Source: Polyporus tsugae
Lineage: Eukaryota; Basidiomycota; Agaricomycetes; Polyporales; Polyporaceae
Direction: 5' to 3'
Assembly (NCBI GenBank): GCA_024305745.1
Contig: JAHRBS010000006.1
Location: 1,428,501 to 1,492,500, forward strand
Length of the DNA stretch: 64,000 nt
The notes under the pieces were generated by a model that saw only the letters and a list, made by a program, of their open reading frames with translations, was not told the DNA's origin and searched no databases. The stretch's first letter is position 1, and every line of letters starts with the position of its first letter. Of the stretch, positions 11,004 through 23,800 are shown one piece after another. Made by a program: the position numbers and the translations under genes.

Positions 11004-11981
11004 CGAAATCTTGCAACAAGTAACGGGCTCAGCAGCGTTCACATAGAAACACAAAGCATCGACCAACCTCAACTGGGCTCCGTGTTACTCCTTGACTGGA
11101 GGCGGGCTAGAGGAAACTGAAAAAGTGGGGCCCCGGTCAGCGGCCCCCATGGCCACGTCGAGCTGCCATAAATCTTGCGAAGCGCACATGTGCCTGTGTT
11201 CCAGACCATCCCACGCTAACCCCGCCTAACTCCAAGGCATCGGTCAAGTGCATATACGATACGGGAAAGGAGCTGCTATGATTTGTGTAGACACCTGCAG
11301 GGCCTGTAGACTGAATATGAGCCATGACAGGCCGGAGGCTCATTCGAAGGCTCACTTCTAAGACATACATACCGAATACTCATATGAATCCCTAGGTTCC
11401 TCTCCAGCCGGCAGTACCAATATTGAGCAACAATGTGAGGGTCAGCTCGGGGAATTCGAAAGCGAGTACGAGGCTACGAGTCGAGCCATGTTGAAACCAT
11501 GTGGCGATGGCCACTCGGAAAGTGTCGGAGGGTCTCGGAAGGGATCGGTGAGGCCACGGCACATCGCAACGTCGTCGTTAGTCCAACTTGAACTTAGTTG
11601 TGTCCGCCGTCTTCCGTCAATGGAAACGCGCGTCCACATGCACAGGTTAATTAGATCTAGCTTCCTTTAAGACTCATGGTGGCCTACCGTGGAGGCAAGA
11701 ATGAACCGAAAAGCGGACACGAAATTGCGATAGTAATGCAATGTTTGTCGATGACACTAAATTACAATTGCTCCCGTGCACGAGTCCGAGCCGCATATAA
11801 GCTAGCCCTCAGTACTGTATCCTGAACAGCCTCAGCACTGGCATCATGGAAGCGCACATGCACATGCGCCTTGTTCCGTACGAGGGTGTGGCGCACCTGC
11901 AAAGCGACCCACCCTCGAGATGGATCGAGTGAGTCCAATCGATCCTTGGTGTAGGACACGACAGACGGATAACCAATGTCG
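11004..11981. other. Intergenic region between the HET promoter and the ALDH7 3' end
   Basis: No coding frame with recognisable content. It should contain the HET promoter on its left side and the ALDH7 terminator on its right. I saw no repeats here. Confidence 0.4.
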
Positions 11982-14019
11982 TCACGCCGTGTTCGAGAAC
12001 TGCACGCCTTGCGCGAGAGGTGCCTCGTCCGAGAAGTTGAGCGTCGCCGCACTCCAGCGCACGTACTGCTTCCACGCATCACCACCGGACTCGCGGCCCC
12101 AGCCCGTGCTCTGATTCAAAGGATGTAACAGTGAGGACGATGCCCTGCTAAAACTGCGCACAGAAACGCTCACCTTGTTGCCTCCAAAAGCAGCCCCGAT
12201 CTCCGCGCCACTGGTTCCAACGTTGACGTTCACAATCCCAGCGTCCGACCCGGCAGGCCCGATCCACTTCCCGACGTTCCTGATGTCGCGCGTCCACAAG
12301 CTGCTGCTCAGGCCCTGCGGCACGCCGTTGTTCCATTCGATCGCCTGCTCCAGTTCGTCGAACACGCCCACGTTCAGCACGGGGGCAAACGTCTCCGTGC
12401 TCCATACCCTCTCCTTCACGTTCACCTCCTGCGGGATCGCGATGGTCGGCATGACGAAGTTGCCCTTGTCCAGCGGGCTGGCGAGGTCCCTGTACGGCAT
12501 GCCGCCTGTGAGCATCTCCGCTCCGGTCTGCTTGAGATAGTCGATGGCGTCGGTGTAGATCCCAACGGCGGCGCGGGTGTGCAAGGGGCCGAGCAGCGTG
12601 GCGCGGTCGAGCGGGTCGCCCGGGCGGACAGACTGGTAGAAAGAGTCGAGGCGGGAGAGGAAGGACTCGACGATGGAAGAGTGGAGGTAAAGCCGCCGTG
12701 TGGAAGTGCAGCGCTGGCCGGCGGTGCCCACCGCCCCGAAGAACACCGCGGGGACAGCGAGGTTGAGGTCGGCGTCGGGCATAATTACCGCAGCTGTGCG
12801 AACAATTAAAGTGTTGCTCAGTCTAAGTCCCACTTGTATATGCGAACAGGTGAGTGCGCACCGTTGTTCCCTCCGAGCTCGAGCAGAACCTTGCCAAAGC
12901 GGCCTTGGACGACTTTTCCGACCTCGCGTCCGACAGCCTCGCTGCCGGTGAAGGAGACCATGTCGACGTCGGAGCTGCCAACAACATGCTCACCAACCGC
13001 CTTTCCACCGATGACGAGACCTGCGGCCGCGCCAGGGATACCGTTCTTCTCTAGCACGTCGGCGATAATCTTCGTCACTGCGATGGAGCAGAGTGGTGTG
13101 CTTGGCGCAGGCTTCCAGAGCGTCGCGTTTCCTGCTGCGAATGAGAGGGCGAGGTTCCTGTGGTGGTCGCTTGCGGTGAGCTTGTATGTGCAGGAGTAAC
13201 GCGAAGTGGACGTACCAGCCGTAGACAGCCACAGGGAAGTTAAATGCGGACAAGACAGCCACGACTCCAAGTGGGTTGGGAACTAAAAGACACATGGATG
13301 AGGTGCAGCACGGTACGCCTTCCAGTTGGTTATATGCGCACCTTCAAGAATGCTATGGCCCGGACGCTCCGACGCGACCACTCGGCCGTTCATCATACGA
13401 GATAGTCCGACTCCATAGTCCGCCTAGCGACTCGCTCAACCAAGCCGAAATACGAGAAACGGTAAGGGACTCACGATGTCAATGAACTCCTGCACCTCTC
13501 CTTCGCCCTCTGTCCGGATCTTCCCCATCTCCAGCGAAACGAGCGCACCAAGTGCATCTCTCTAGGAGACGACGCACACAACTGCATGAGTGGCGGTGGT
13601 GGTTGAAAGAGAGACGTGTGGCCTCCTCACCTTGACCGCCAGCGCTTCTCGGATCTGCCTCAAAATCTCACCCCGTTTGGGTGCGGGGATACTCCGTACG
13701 ACCTTGTATGCCTCCCTTGACCTCGCGAGGGCACGCTCAACCTCTGCTAGCGAAGCCTAGGTGCGAGTTACTATGGTACCCAACCCAACCTACGCGCATA
13801 CAGCACACTCACCGACTTGACGCGGGCGAGGACCTCCCCGGTTGTTGGGCACACGCTCTCGAGGAGGTCACCAGACCCAGCCCATTCCCCGTCATACACG
13901 CCATGCAACTCGGTTTCCGTTCGGATGTCCAACGCGGAGAGGACTGCAGCGGCCCTAGAGGACAGGCCACGGGCAAGGGGGGCGCGTCGCAGCGAAGATA
14001 GAGCGCGTTGGGTGATCAT
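11982..14019 (-). CDS. Aldehyde dehydrogenase, ALDH7 (antiquitin) type
   Basis: NAD-dependent aldehyde dehydrogenase of the antiquitin class, which in other eukaryotes oxidises alpha-aminoadipic semialdehyde. The protein starts MITQRALSSLRRAPLARGLS, an Arg/Ser-rich N-terminus that could be a mitochondrial presequence. Visible motifs in order are LEMGKIRTEGEGEVQEFIDI, NPLGVVAVLSAFNFP (cofactor pocket), LWKPAPSTPL, FTGSEAVGREVG, LLELGGNN with the catalytic Glu, GTAGQRCTSTRR with the catalytic Cys, ETFAPVL, and GAEIGAAFGGNK, which is diagnostic of ALDH7. A short exon near 13,330-13,440 encoding GLSRMMNGRVVASERPGHSI fills the expected gap. Several short introns. Ends FSNTA at 11982. Appears intact. 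Confidence 0.92.
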
Positions 14020-14838
14020 GGTGGTATGCAGGAGGCCGACGTTGAGGGTGTCGCGGCTTGACGACTGCTGTATGTAGGCATGATCCGACCCGGGCGCCCT
14101 CCTAGACGACGTCTCTCGTGGCCGCCTGTCTCTACCGTTGCCGGTTCTACCACGACCACCACCTCTTGTAACAATTGGAACCGTTCATAGGCGTGCAAGG
14201 CAGACGTGATCATGTTATAGCCACCAACAACCGCAATGTACGTCTGCTCGCCCGTCACTACCTGTTGAGACGCTTACACAGGAGCTGCAGGTCTTTACTG
14301 TCCTTTTAACAAGATTCATCTGGTCTCTTGCGAATTTGTGGCCTGCATGATCATTGATCTTCTTGTATCCTCGGTCATATCCAAACCTTTGTCATCCTAC
14401 AGGCTGTGTCTTGGGAGCCTCTACATCGAAAGAGAAGTACGTATCATCATCTTGCGTATGCCGAACACCGAGGTTTTGCAGTCGTGCGGGCTGAGTTCCG
14501 CTGCGGCGACATCCGAGTGTAAAGTGTATATCCTCTTACTGTATACGTACGCTGAAGTGCTAACCTGCGACACGTCTGGCCGACAGATATTTGCCCCCTT
14601 CACGTGTGGTCTTCACTTCGCCGCCATGTCTTCCTTCAGAGGTCCGCACTACCGCTGCCCAGCTGATCCGCAAAGAAGGGAGTGTCATGAGTCATTCCTC
14701 TTGGCCTGCGCAGTGCTCGTTGGCGTCAGGATGTATATTTCAGCTTGTCCATGTGTTGCACACAATCACCAAAATAGAGGATTCTCGAGGGTAAAATCGT
14801 AGTTGAGACAATATCACCGTCGCCGTATTCTACGAGCA
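14020..14838. other. Intergenic region upstream of ALDH7
   Basis: Open frames here lack family motifs and codon structure. It presumably contains the ALDH7 promoter and the 3' flank of the F-box gene. Confidence 0.4.
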
Positions 14839-15742
14839 TTATTCCGCAGGAACGAGATCACATATACGACAAAAGAACACCCTCCCATCATCAACCCCAC
14901 AACACAACCACTTCCCATCGGGCGTGATCGCGACCTTCCGCACTTCGGAGCCTTCACCACACGGGCCAGGGACCTTCGCGATGCACGAACCATCGCTTGT
15001 CCTCCATACAAGTGGTAAGCTCCCAGGTCGTTGCAAAGACGAGATTCGCAAGCATGCCCTTCGCTACTTCCCGAAAGAACACAAGCACGCTATCGGGTAC
15101 GTCCTCGTCAACCTAATGATCGTGAAGCGATGTAAGGGTTCAAAAGCCTCTGCGACGATATCGAAATACTTGAATACTTACAATCAATGTCCTCAGCTCC
15201 ATCCGTTCGGACAGACGTCGTGTTGTTCGTTCCTCATGCGCGCCATCCTCTCGCACGAAGGATAGTCCATTGCAAGAGAGAGAGCGGATCCTCGGAAACG
15301 ATAGGAGGATTCCCGAGAACGCGTAAACGGACGAGAAGTGCACCGCCCTAAGGGAGAGGGTCTGAATGCGTTCCCCGAGTTGACGGCTGCATTTCAGGAT
15401 GGGTGGATGGAAAACGAAACCTTGTTTGCTGGCCCACCCGCCCTCTTCAAATTCGATGTCAGAGAGATTGTAGAGCACGCGAAGCAGGGGATATGGGGAG
15501 AATTTGGCTGACGGTATTGTGATCGAGCGAACGAAGGGTTGAAGATCAGGCTTGGCTTGGAGGACGGCACAGAGAGAGAAAAGTTTGTCCCAGTCTTTGA
15601 GCACAACGTGGCTGAGAAGGGCCACGGTACTGCGGGGACGAAGCTGGCGACAAGTGAGAATCAAGTTGCGTAGCGTGACGACACTACCGGACGAGTGGTC
15701 GATAACCCTCTCGATGATTTCCCAAGGGAACGCGAGAGACAT
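14839..15742 (-). CDS. Probable F-box protein, C-terminal exon ambiguous
   Basis: Start at 15742 in a good context (CCGCC before ATG): MSLAFPWEIIERVIDHSSGSV, then TLRNLILTCRQLRPRSTVAL. This is the F-box pattern of agaric proteins (substrate adaptor of SCF ubiquitin ligases by family). Leucine-rich segments follow. Exon 1 ends at 15182 with GTAAGT. Two acceptors keep frame. One begins at 15112, adds 52 residues from VDEDVPDSVLVFF and stops at 14954. The other lies a little further and opens the next frame, ending in KVAITPDGKWLCCGVDDGRV and a stop at 14839, which reads like a WD40 blade. The first gives a 239-residue protein. I cannot tell which is used; the interval covers both. Confidence 0.5.
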
Positions 15743-16139
15743 GGCGGACGAGTTCGAAGCAGCGGTACGGAGTGGAACGATGAAGGTTGGCAGAGCCTGA
15801 GGGAAGAGGTCGTCGCGGTTGAGGCGCCCCGCTGCCAGTTTCCAGCCCCAGTTGCTATAGGGATGGAGGTTAAACGGGAAAGACACGTGGTGGGCAAGAC
15901 TCAAGTACTCAAGAGTTGCTTTCCCACAGAGTCTCGCCCGCCGACAGACAGTGTAAGGATCACGTCTCGAGCGGCAATACAGACTATAAAGTTTCTCCCT
16001 GCCGTCAACGATGCCAGGGTCGGAGACGGACGACACGGGCTCCAAGGCGCAGACACTTGCACTAGCTAGATTTTAAGGCCTTAGGGACATGGATCAGTAG
16101 CCCTACATTCGCCGACGGAATATTGATACATACAAACAT

Positions 16140-17771
16140 TCAGAGGTCATCGAAGAAAGCAGGCTCCGCCTCGACCTCGTTCCTTCCCTTCCGCCGCTTC
16201 CCGGCTTGCAGCGGGTCCTTCTCGTTCTTCCGTTTTCGGTTCCGTGGCTCGGGTTCAGCTTCCTCCTCATCACCTGAATCCCCCTTATCCTCGTTCACGT
16301 CACTGTCTTCTGTATCGCTGTCCCCGTCATCCTGCTCCCTGCTCTTGCCCTTGGACGGGCCCGCTTTCGCCTTCGTCTCACCATCTGAGCCGGTCTCAGC
16401 TCCCTCTTCCTGAGCTCCATCTCCTTCCGCATCACTTCCGGACTCTTCTCCGCCCTTGCCCTCATCCTCGTCTTCGTTTTCATCTTCGAAGACCTCCCGC
16501 AGGTCCGTCAACTTCAATACTTCCTCATGCCCCACGCTCCCGACCCAGCGGCCTTCCCCATTCATGTCGACCGCGATGCGCTCGATCGGGAACTCGCCGT
16601 GGTCGGCGATCACCCCAAGCAGCTTTGTCGGGAACAGTTGCACGGCACGGAGCAGCCCATCAGAGGAGCCGGTGAGGAGTGTGGACTGGGCATTCGGGTA
16701 GCGCGACGGTATCGCGCAAAGCGCGTCGATGGATTGGGGATGTCTAGTGGCCGCGGCCCAGTCAATTTTCGGGAAAAGGGCGGATGGGGGAAGCGGACCG
16801 GACGTACCCAGGGATACGGTCGACACAGTCTCCCCAGCCGCTCTTTCGGTTGAACACTGAGAGAATCCCCAATTGGGTCCCCACGACGACCTTTTGTCCA
16901 CTGGGCAGCGCAAGTCAGCTCGTTCGCGTTTGTGCCAGTGCAGTCAATACCCTCGTACACGTACCCCTTGATAGGTAGGATCGAGAGGAGCTCGTCTTCC
17001 TGGTCTTCTGACTGGGCCGCAGGCTCCATTTTCTTGGACCTGACGTCCATTACTGAGAGTGTGCCGTCGCCGCTGAACGAACATGAGTTTGCCGCTATGG
17101 GTATGGTAGGGGAAGGACTCGTACCTTGTGGCGACGAGCTGCTTTTTGTCATCCAGCCACATGAAGTCGGAGATGAAGTCAAAATGATGTGTGTACTTGC
17201 GTACGGCTTCTCGTTTTCGAGGATCCCATAGCTTCGCGTTGGGAGGACGGTTGAGGTACATGTACGCCAATAAGCAGCGAATGGTACTTACTTTTATCAC
17301 GCCATCATCGTCTCCAGACACAAACAGTTGCGGGAGCAGTCGTCTCATTCGGTTGATGGCGACACTTGCAGGCACTGCCCAGGTCAGAGAGAGGCATTCG
17401 CTGTGCTATGTCGCGCAGACGGACTCACTCATGAGCAGCAGCTCGTGTCTCGACAATTTCCCCCGACCCTATATCGATGACACTGACATTCGAGATGCAC
17501 GGTAAAGGAGGGCATGCGATGGAAGAAATCATAAGACGCACTAAATAGCCCTAGCCTTGCCTGCTGCCCATACAGTTGAGCCATCCTCGGTCATCGCCAA
17601 TGTTCGACATGATTTCTTGGACGGCCGAATCGAAAACTTCTCCTCGTAGTTCCCTTGCTCGTCGTAGCTGAAAGCCGTGACATGACCGGTGAGAAGCCCA
17701 GTAGTCACAAGAGGTCGTTCTGGATGAAAAGCTAAGTCAAATATCTGCGCACTGACAGGAATGTCGGGCAT
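16140..17771 (-). CDS. JIP5: WD repeat protein JIP5 (WDR55 family)
   Basis: Starts MPDIPVSAQIFDLAFHPERP at 17771. WD40 segments follow across several exons: GLLTGHVTAFSYDEQG, SCRTLAMTEDGSTVWAAG, LFVSGDDDGVIKLWDPRKRE, SDFMWLDDKKQLVAT, SGDGTLSVMDVRSKK, PLLTGSSDGLLR-like repeats, VGVIADHGEFPIERIA-like repeats and SVGHEEVLKLTDLREVFED. A long acidic tail, a basic NRKRKNEKDP stretch and a terminal EPAFFDDL follow. The acidic/basic tail ending in Phe-Phe-x-Asp-Leu is the mark of JIP5, a nucleolar protein linked to 60S ribosome biogenesis in yeast. At least six exons with short introns. Looks intact. Confidence 0.85.
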
Positions 17772-19034
17772 GTCGCCAGGGATGATCGATGAGTACTCGA
17801 TGAGTGGCAGGAGCCAAGGTCAAGCCAAGTGGCAAAGCACGACATTGACAGTCGACGTAGACGCGCACAGTGCCTTGGCAATTTTCTCCTCCTCTCTCAA
17901 CTCAGCCCTTCTACATCGCATCCATGACTGGCAACTATATGCTCTCCTGGCTCACCATGATATCGTATGAATCTGTCAACGATCCGCGACGGTTTCACAT
18001 TCACTTCAAGCTCTAGTGTATTCGAATAAACTTCGCAATCGCTGGCACTGCACCCGTCGCAGACTCCGGATCCGGGCTCATCTGAAGCCTCCTCCGCTTT
18101 CACCACTCATTCCGAGGGAACGAGAATCCTGGCACCGAGGGGGTGTCCGGTACATTCCAGTGCTGGCTGGAGCTTCAACCAACTCCGGCACGGTGCTACT
18201 AAGCTTGATCATCAATCTTGAAGGGGTTCGGGCTCGCGGTGAGCCTGCAATGGTGGAAGAAGATCAGAGGCAGAAGGTAGACGCGTTCGTTGACAGCTCC
18301 GTCCAAGCTCCGTCGATGCGGAATGACTAAAGCTGAAAAGCTTTACCCATGCTGAAGTGGGATGAATTGATCGTGCAGCGCGGCCTGAGGAATGCTGTCG
18401 GATCCCTGATGTCAGGCAGTGGGTGCGTATGGGGTGCGTCTTTCGAAATTTCTACAGACAGTTCAACTCCGTCTACGGAAGCAGTGCATATTGACAGATA
18501 GACGGACATGGAAGAGAAAGATCAATGTTCTGTTCTGTTCTTAGCTGGCCGAAGCGATGCACAGGTACACCGGCGTCCTCCTGAACAATGTGAGTCAACA
18601 TCCTGACGCCTGGAGGAGCATGCAACAACGCTCCGTCTTGGATGTTCCTTTGCCTAATCACCGGTTACTCTCAATATGCGCCGCCCTCGACAGTACTCCT
18701 CGTTGACCACCATATAACTAATGCCTACGGCCGTGCGAAGCTCTGGGATGGGAGATCTCCGAACGGTAACGGCATCCGTCTTGTGGCTCAGTACCGTCTG
18801 CCATGCCACCTGGTATTCTTGCTGCGGTCCCATGGCGGGGGCTGTGATAGAGCGACGGGCAAGGTGTGTGAGAAACGCGTCTTGCGATGAAACAATGACC
18901 TTGACCCTCAAAGTGGCAGGACCGTTCCGATCACAATCATTCGATGGTCTCTCATATTACCCATGCCTGTGCGTCGTCTGCATCCTCCTTGACAACGTCC
19001 GCATCCCCAAGCCTCTGCTGCGACTGCAGCCACC
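17772..19034. other. Divergent intergenic region, JIP5 to glutaminase
   Basis: About 1.26 kb between two divergent start codons. No coding frame of quality and no obvious repeat. It should contain both promoters. Confidence 0.45.
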
Positions 19035-22000
19035 ATGCGTTTTCTGGCTTTCGCCTCAGTTTGCGCGGCCTCGGCTATCGGGGTTGGTGCAATTTCCTGG
19101 ACTGCAACACCGTTTAATCCCGCATCCGTCCCGCTTGCTGTACGATCACCATACCTCTCGGCGTGGCTACCTCAAGGTGCCGGGAATGCGCTCAATGATG
19201 TTTGGCCGGAGTTTTGGACCGGAAACGTGAGTCGTTCCAACTCTCACCGGTCGCGAACTCACCTTATGCGCCATTAGAGCATCCTTGGTTGGGCTGGATT
19301 TGCAAAGGTCGATGGGTTAGCGTATGTCTGGATGGGTTCGCCGGGAGTGCCCAACACGTCGTTTACCAAAGCTACTCAGAAGAGCTTGAATGTGAGCTTG
19401 CGCATTCTCGCTCGTTGGTCGCATGAACGCTGACCAAGGTTCTAGTGGACGTCGACTCAGAGTGTCTTCGTCATGACAGCAGGCCCAGTAGATCTCACCA
19501 TCACGTTTCTTAGTCCCGTAGAAGTGAGAGATACAGAACCTTTCTTTTCGGCGTAACGTAACTGATTACCCATGTCTAGCCCAGCGATCTCGTCAACCAA
19601 TCCCTTCCTTTATCATACTACTCCATCTCTGCAGCACCAAACGACGGGAAATCGCACAAAGTCCAGGTTTATGTCGATATCAGCGGAGAGTGGGTAACTG
19701 GGACGAGCAATCCGGTCATCAACTGGTCCACAACGACGGGAGACGTCATAACGCATCAAGTGCAAATCGCGAACCAAACCGTGTTCACAGAGGTCAATGA
19801 CCGGATCCAAGGTAGATTACATCGTGCTTGAGCGCATCAGCGCTGCTCACAAGATATCACATAGATGGAGATGTGTATCAATCAACGTTGAACGTACGCC
19901 GAACATTGCTTGCTTAGCCCTCCGTGTATCGGCTGATGATGTCCAAAGGTTCCCGGAACGACATATCAAACTGGTCAAGATATTCTTGTCCGAGCGCAGT
20001 TCATCAACAATAGTGTGCTCACCAACGCCCAGGACCTCAATTTTCGACCAACTTCAGACAACTGGCCGGTCTTTGCTTTTGCTCATGACTTCGGGGCTAT
20101 TACAGGTCCCGTAGCCCCAGTAGTATACTCCATCGGGAACTCGCGTAAGGTCGCCGTGCAGTACATCACGCTGAACAATGGACGGCAGCTCCAAAGCTCC
20201 TATTTCTGGACTCGTTTCTCGACCATGACTGATGCGGTCAGTGTGTAGTACGCAGAATGCATCTGAAGTCCGTCAACTTACGGCTTTAAATCCAGATTGC
20301 CTCGTTCTTGAAAGACTACAACGACGCGCTTGCTCGAGCGAACCAATTCGACAGCCAGGTCAGCAACGACGCGAACCGGATCTCTTCTGGCTACGCCTCC
20401 CTAGTCGCGCTGTCTATTCGGCAAACGTTTGGCGCCATCGAAATAACAGTTCCCCAACACAACGATGGATCGTTCGATACATCGAACGTGCTCACGTTCA
20501 TGAAACGTGTGTCATTCCTTTACTAGCATTGTGTTCTTGCTCATTCCCCGCCCGTTGGGCTGTCACAGAGATGGCAGACGCTGTACGTTACAACGTCCGC
20601 CCGTTCATTCGTAGTCCGAGACTGACAGGTGAAATAGAGTGTGAACACTGTGGACGTTATCTACCCATCGTGGCCTCTCTTCCTCTACACGAACCCAACC
20701 ATCGCTAAATCGTTGATAATGCCGCTCCTCCAATATCAGACTTCTGGCCAGTATCCTAATGGCTGGTGTGTCCATGATATGGGTTAGTTGGGCAGGTTTC
20801 TTTTCATTTCTAATGATGAACTAATCGGTTTCGCTTTTTATAGGATCCAACTATCCAAACGCAACTGGGCACAATGATGGTAAAGTGGAACCCAAGGGTG
20901 AATGTCGCTTACAGCATTACTCACACCACTCACAGGGTTGGACACGAAGATGCCAATAGAAGGTACGAAGTGTGTATGCACCTACTATCATGACCCATCA
21001 CTAATGCCTATGTGTCAATAGAAAGTGGCAACATGGTCATCATGGCCCTCAGCTACACTCAGTGGACGAGCGATGTGCCCTTGCTCAAAACCTATGTAAG
21101 TATTTGTCCAGATACTCGGCAAAAATGGTTGTGCTAACGGTCTCCCCGATGGTTGTAGTTCGGAATCCTCGACCAGTGGACTCAATTCCTCATCGCGGAC
21201 TCGTTGATTCCCGAGAATCAACTTAGCTCGGACCTCTTTGCGGGCGAGCTTGCAAACCAGACCAACCTTGCAATCAAGGGCATCGTTGGGATACAAGCCA
21301 TGGCCGAAATTGCAAGGATAACGGGGAGTACCGCCAAGTACACAAATTATAGTGTACGCAAACCCTTCTTCCCTTCTACACCTGGCACGGCGAGATTAAT
21401 ACTCTTTATTCAGGCGATTGCAGCATCTTACGTCCAGCAGTGGCAGCACTTGGCAACGTCTGGGTCTGGCTCGCATCTCACCCTTTCTGTATGTTCCTTC
21501 GTCTCCTCCGATATTTTCAGACCTGATGATGCTGACGGAGTTGCATACCCGTTTCAAAAGTATGGCGATAGCGCTAGGTTCGTTATTATCCAAACAGCCA
21601 CAAGACCTCCTCAGTTCTCACCTTGTTGGACCTTCATTAGCTGGGGCCTCACTTACAACATGTATGCCGACAAACTCCTTGGAACGAATGTCTTCCCTCC
21701 TTCGGTATACGACATGCGTGCGTTCTCGTGCCTTTGTCTGCGCTTTCCTTCCGGCTAACGTCGAGGGTGAGCACAGAAACGAACTGGTATGACGGGAAGA
21801 CTGGTGAGTACCCAACATAATTGTGAGTTTACCTCCTATCTGAAAGCGATGGACAGAAACGTACGGGCTGATCCTCGACACGCGACACACCTACACAAAG
21901 TCCGGTGAGCCTTCTGAATTGCGACTTCGTTCACGATCACGTCTTGCTCACGTTCTCTGCGTCTATCGTGCAGATTGGTCGATCTTCACGGCAGCGACAC

Positions 22001-22430
22001 TCACGAGGGACGACGTCCGTGACCAGATCATTGATGCGGTCGTGAAGTACGCAGCGGACGGGAAAAACAGCCTGCCCCTCAGCGACTGGTACGATACCGG
22101 TTCAGGCACCCAGACAAACACTGCAAACAACTTCGCTCGCCCCGTCATCGGTGGCCATCTCGCCTTGGTGCGTTTACTCACCCAAGCGGTCCACATTTTG
22201 ATCGGCTACTAACATGGCGGTACCCATAGCTCGCACTGCAAAAGGCACCAAATATCACGAGCCCGGATGCGAGCGGATCAGGGGATTCGGGCACTTCAAC
22301 TTCAACGGGCGGCCCGTCCGCCACGTCAAGGTCTGGCTCCCTCCCCAGGTGGCGGTACATGTCCACCGCCATTCCATCTGCCTCCTTCGTAGTGGTTTGT
22401 GCTCTAGAATTTGTGGACCGCTTGCTGTGA
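19035..22430 (+). CDS. Secreted glutaminase-A family protein (DUF5127/DUF4965/DUF1793 type)
   Basis: Starts MRFLAFASVCAASAIGVGA, a clear signal peptide. Motifs follow the glutaminase A family: ATPFNPASVPLAVRSPYLSA, WPEFWTGN, WMGSPGVPN, an FVFAHD-like block, DVIYPSWPLFLYTNP, WCVHDMGSNYPNATGHNDG, ESGNMVIMALSYTQWTSD, TNLAIKGIVGIQAMAEIA, WGLTYNMYADKLLG and YGLILDTRHTYTKSDWSIF. Fungal members deamidate glutamine outside the cell. About a dozen short introns, including a micro-exon near 20,571-20,586 (encoding about MADA). The last exon (from about 22,228) adds a Ser/Thr/Gly-rich linker and a hydrophobic end suggesting membrane or GPI attachment, with the stop at 22,428-22,430. I see no lesion. Confidence 0.85.
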
Positions 22431-22654
22431 CGCATATTTCTTCGTTCATTTCTGTCTATTTTTTGGACTAACGATTGCATTACTAAAGACCATTTCTTGC
22501 CTTATTTTGAACTGAACAATGTCGTAACTGCTACTGTACAGGGTTTAAGAATTATACGTCATAATTAGTAGAGACTGAAGTCAGCGACTGTTCGGCTACG
22601 GACTCCGGAGAGCTCGAGGTCGCAGATGGCAAGTTCTACGAAGCCGCTGAGTCG

Positions 22655-22742
22655 AAGGGAGTGTCACCCATGGATACTCAGCCCACACCGAGAATAGGTG
22701 TCACACTCAATGAGCAAGAAACGAGGTCGCTCAATGTAATTA
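22655..22742 (+). repeat. Dispersed ~80-bp repeat, copy 1
   Basis: This stretch (GTGTCACCCATGGATACTCA, then CCCACACC ... CTCAATGTAAT) is clearly related to 26,636-26,717 (GTGTCACCCATAGACATTCA ... TTCAATGTAAAT) in the same orientation. The pair sits downstream of the glutaminase gene and of IRE1-like copy 1. Confidence 0.55.
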
Positions 22743-22921
22743 GTAAAACCGCGCTCGTTCGCGATCGCCTGCGTACGTAGATGATGGCTTCAAGGTTGGA
22801 AGAGGAATTGAATGGGAGCCCGCGCGTTTTTGACCCGAAGCGCGCGTATCATGAGCGCGTCTGTGCCGCAACGTGCATGCGAGGCACAGCGAACACAACT
22901 ACAAATTGAACGTCACCAACC

Positions 22922-23800
22922 GCCTGAGGTCGTCAGCCCCAGTCAAAATCGACAAATGTCCCAGTATTCTGGAGCATTCGCCATCATCCGTCGTTGTGTG
23001 GCTTACGCGCTGGCCAATTCGGATGACCGGGGACGACGGGGAACGCTCTGTTGGACGATTCACGATAAAATCATCCCTGGTCATTCCGTGAACTTTTGAA
23101 TTTTCTATTTTTATACTGCGCCATGCTACATAGTTCCCCCTCCTCTTCTGTACTCCCTCGGATGATACCACAACCTCGCGCATTACTAGGGATGATAAAA
23201 GGGCCCATTGTTTTCTATTTTAAGACAGACATATATGTATGACGTATGCCGGGCCCCGCCCATGTCCGGCCAACAAACCCTTCGCCCCCGCCGTGCCCGC
23301 CATCGGCCCCGCCCATATCGAGTCAACGTCGCCGCCGTACCTCCCTCCCATCCCGCCTGCGATTGCGCTCCTGCTTGTTCCCGCAACGTTGCATGTCTGA
23401 GATAAAGGAGCGGACGCACCTTCGTTAGCGAGGTCTCGGACAAGCGAAGACATGAACGCACCATTTCCATCAGATCCGCGACTCACCTCGGACCGAATTC
23501 CATGCAAGGGACTCACCTAATATGAAATGTGGCAATGGCATCATACCTGACATAGGCTAATAGGGTCAGTGGAAGTCCCTTCCAGGCGGCGGGGAGGGAA
23601 TAGAGGCAGGAGTGTGGTGGGGAGAAGAAAGGGGAAATGTTGGATGCCGCCAGCGAGGATGGGATGATATAAGTGAGTGTGAAGACATTGCTGTGGATGG
23701 GATAAGCTGAGTCTCTCCACGACCGCACACGACAGCGCACGCCCTGGAATATTGGGGCGCTTGTCGATTTTCACTGGGCGTCAGCCTCCGACACGTCTAC
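22922..23800. mobile_element. Candidate MITE-like element with long degenerate inverted repeats
   Basis: About 45 bp beginning near 22,935 (AAAATCGACAAATGTCCCAG and flanks) recur inverted near 23,738-23,780 (AAAATCGACAAGCGCCCCAA when reversed), about 85% alike over the best part, with looser similarity on both sides. Nothing inside looks like a transposase. The right end touches the point where homology to the IRE1 5' end begins, so this element may have displaced the promoter and start codon of IRE1-like copy 1. Exact ends and target duplication were not resolved. Confidence 0.5.

Noticed and set aside
14338..14802. 154-residue plus-strand frame downstream of ALDH7
   Set aside because: No family motif, and the composition looks like translated intergenic DNA.
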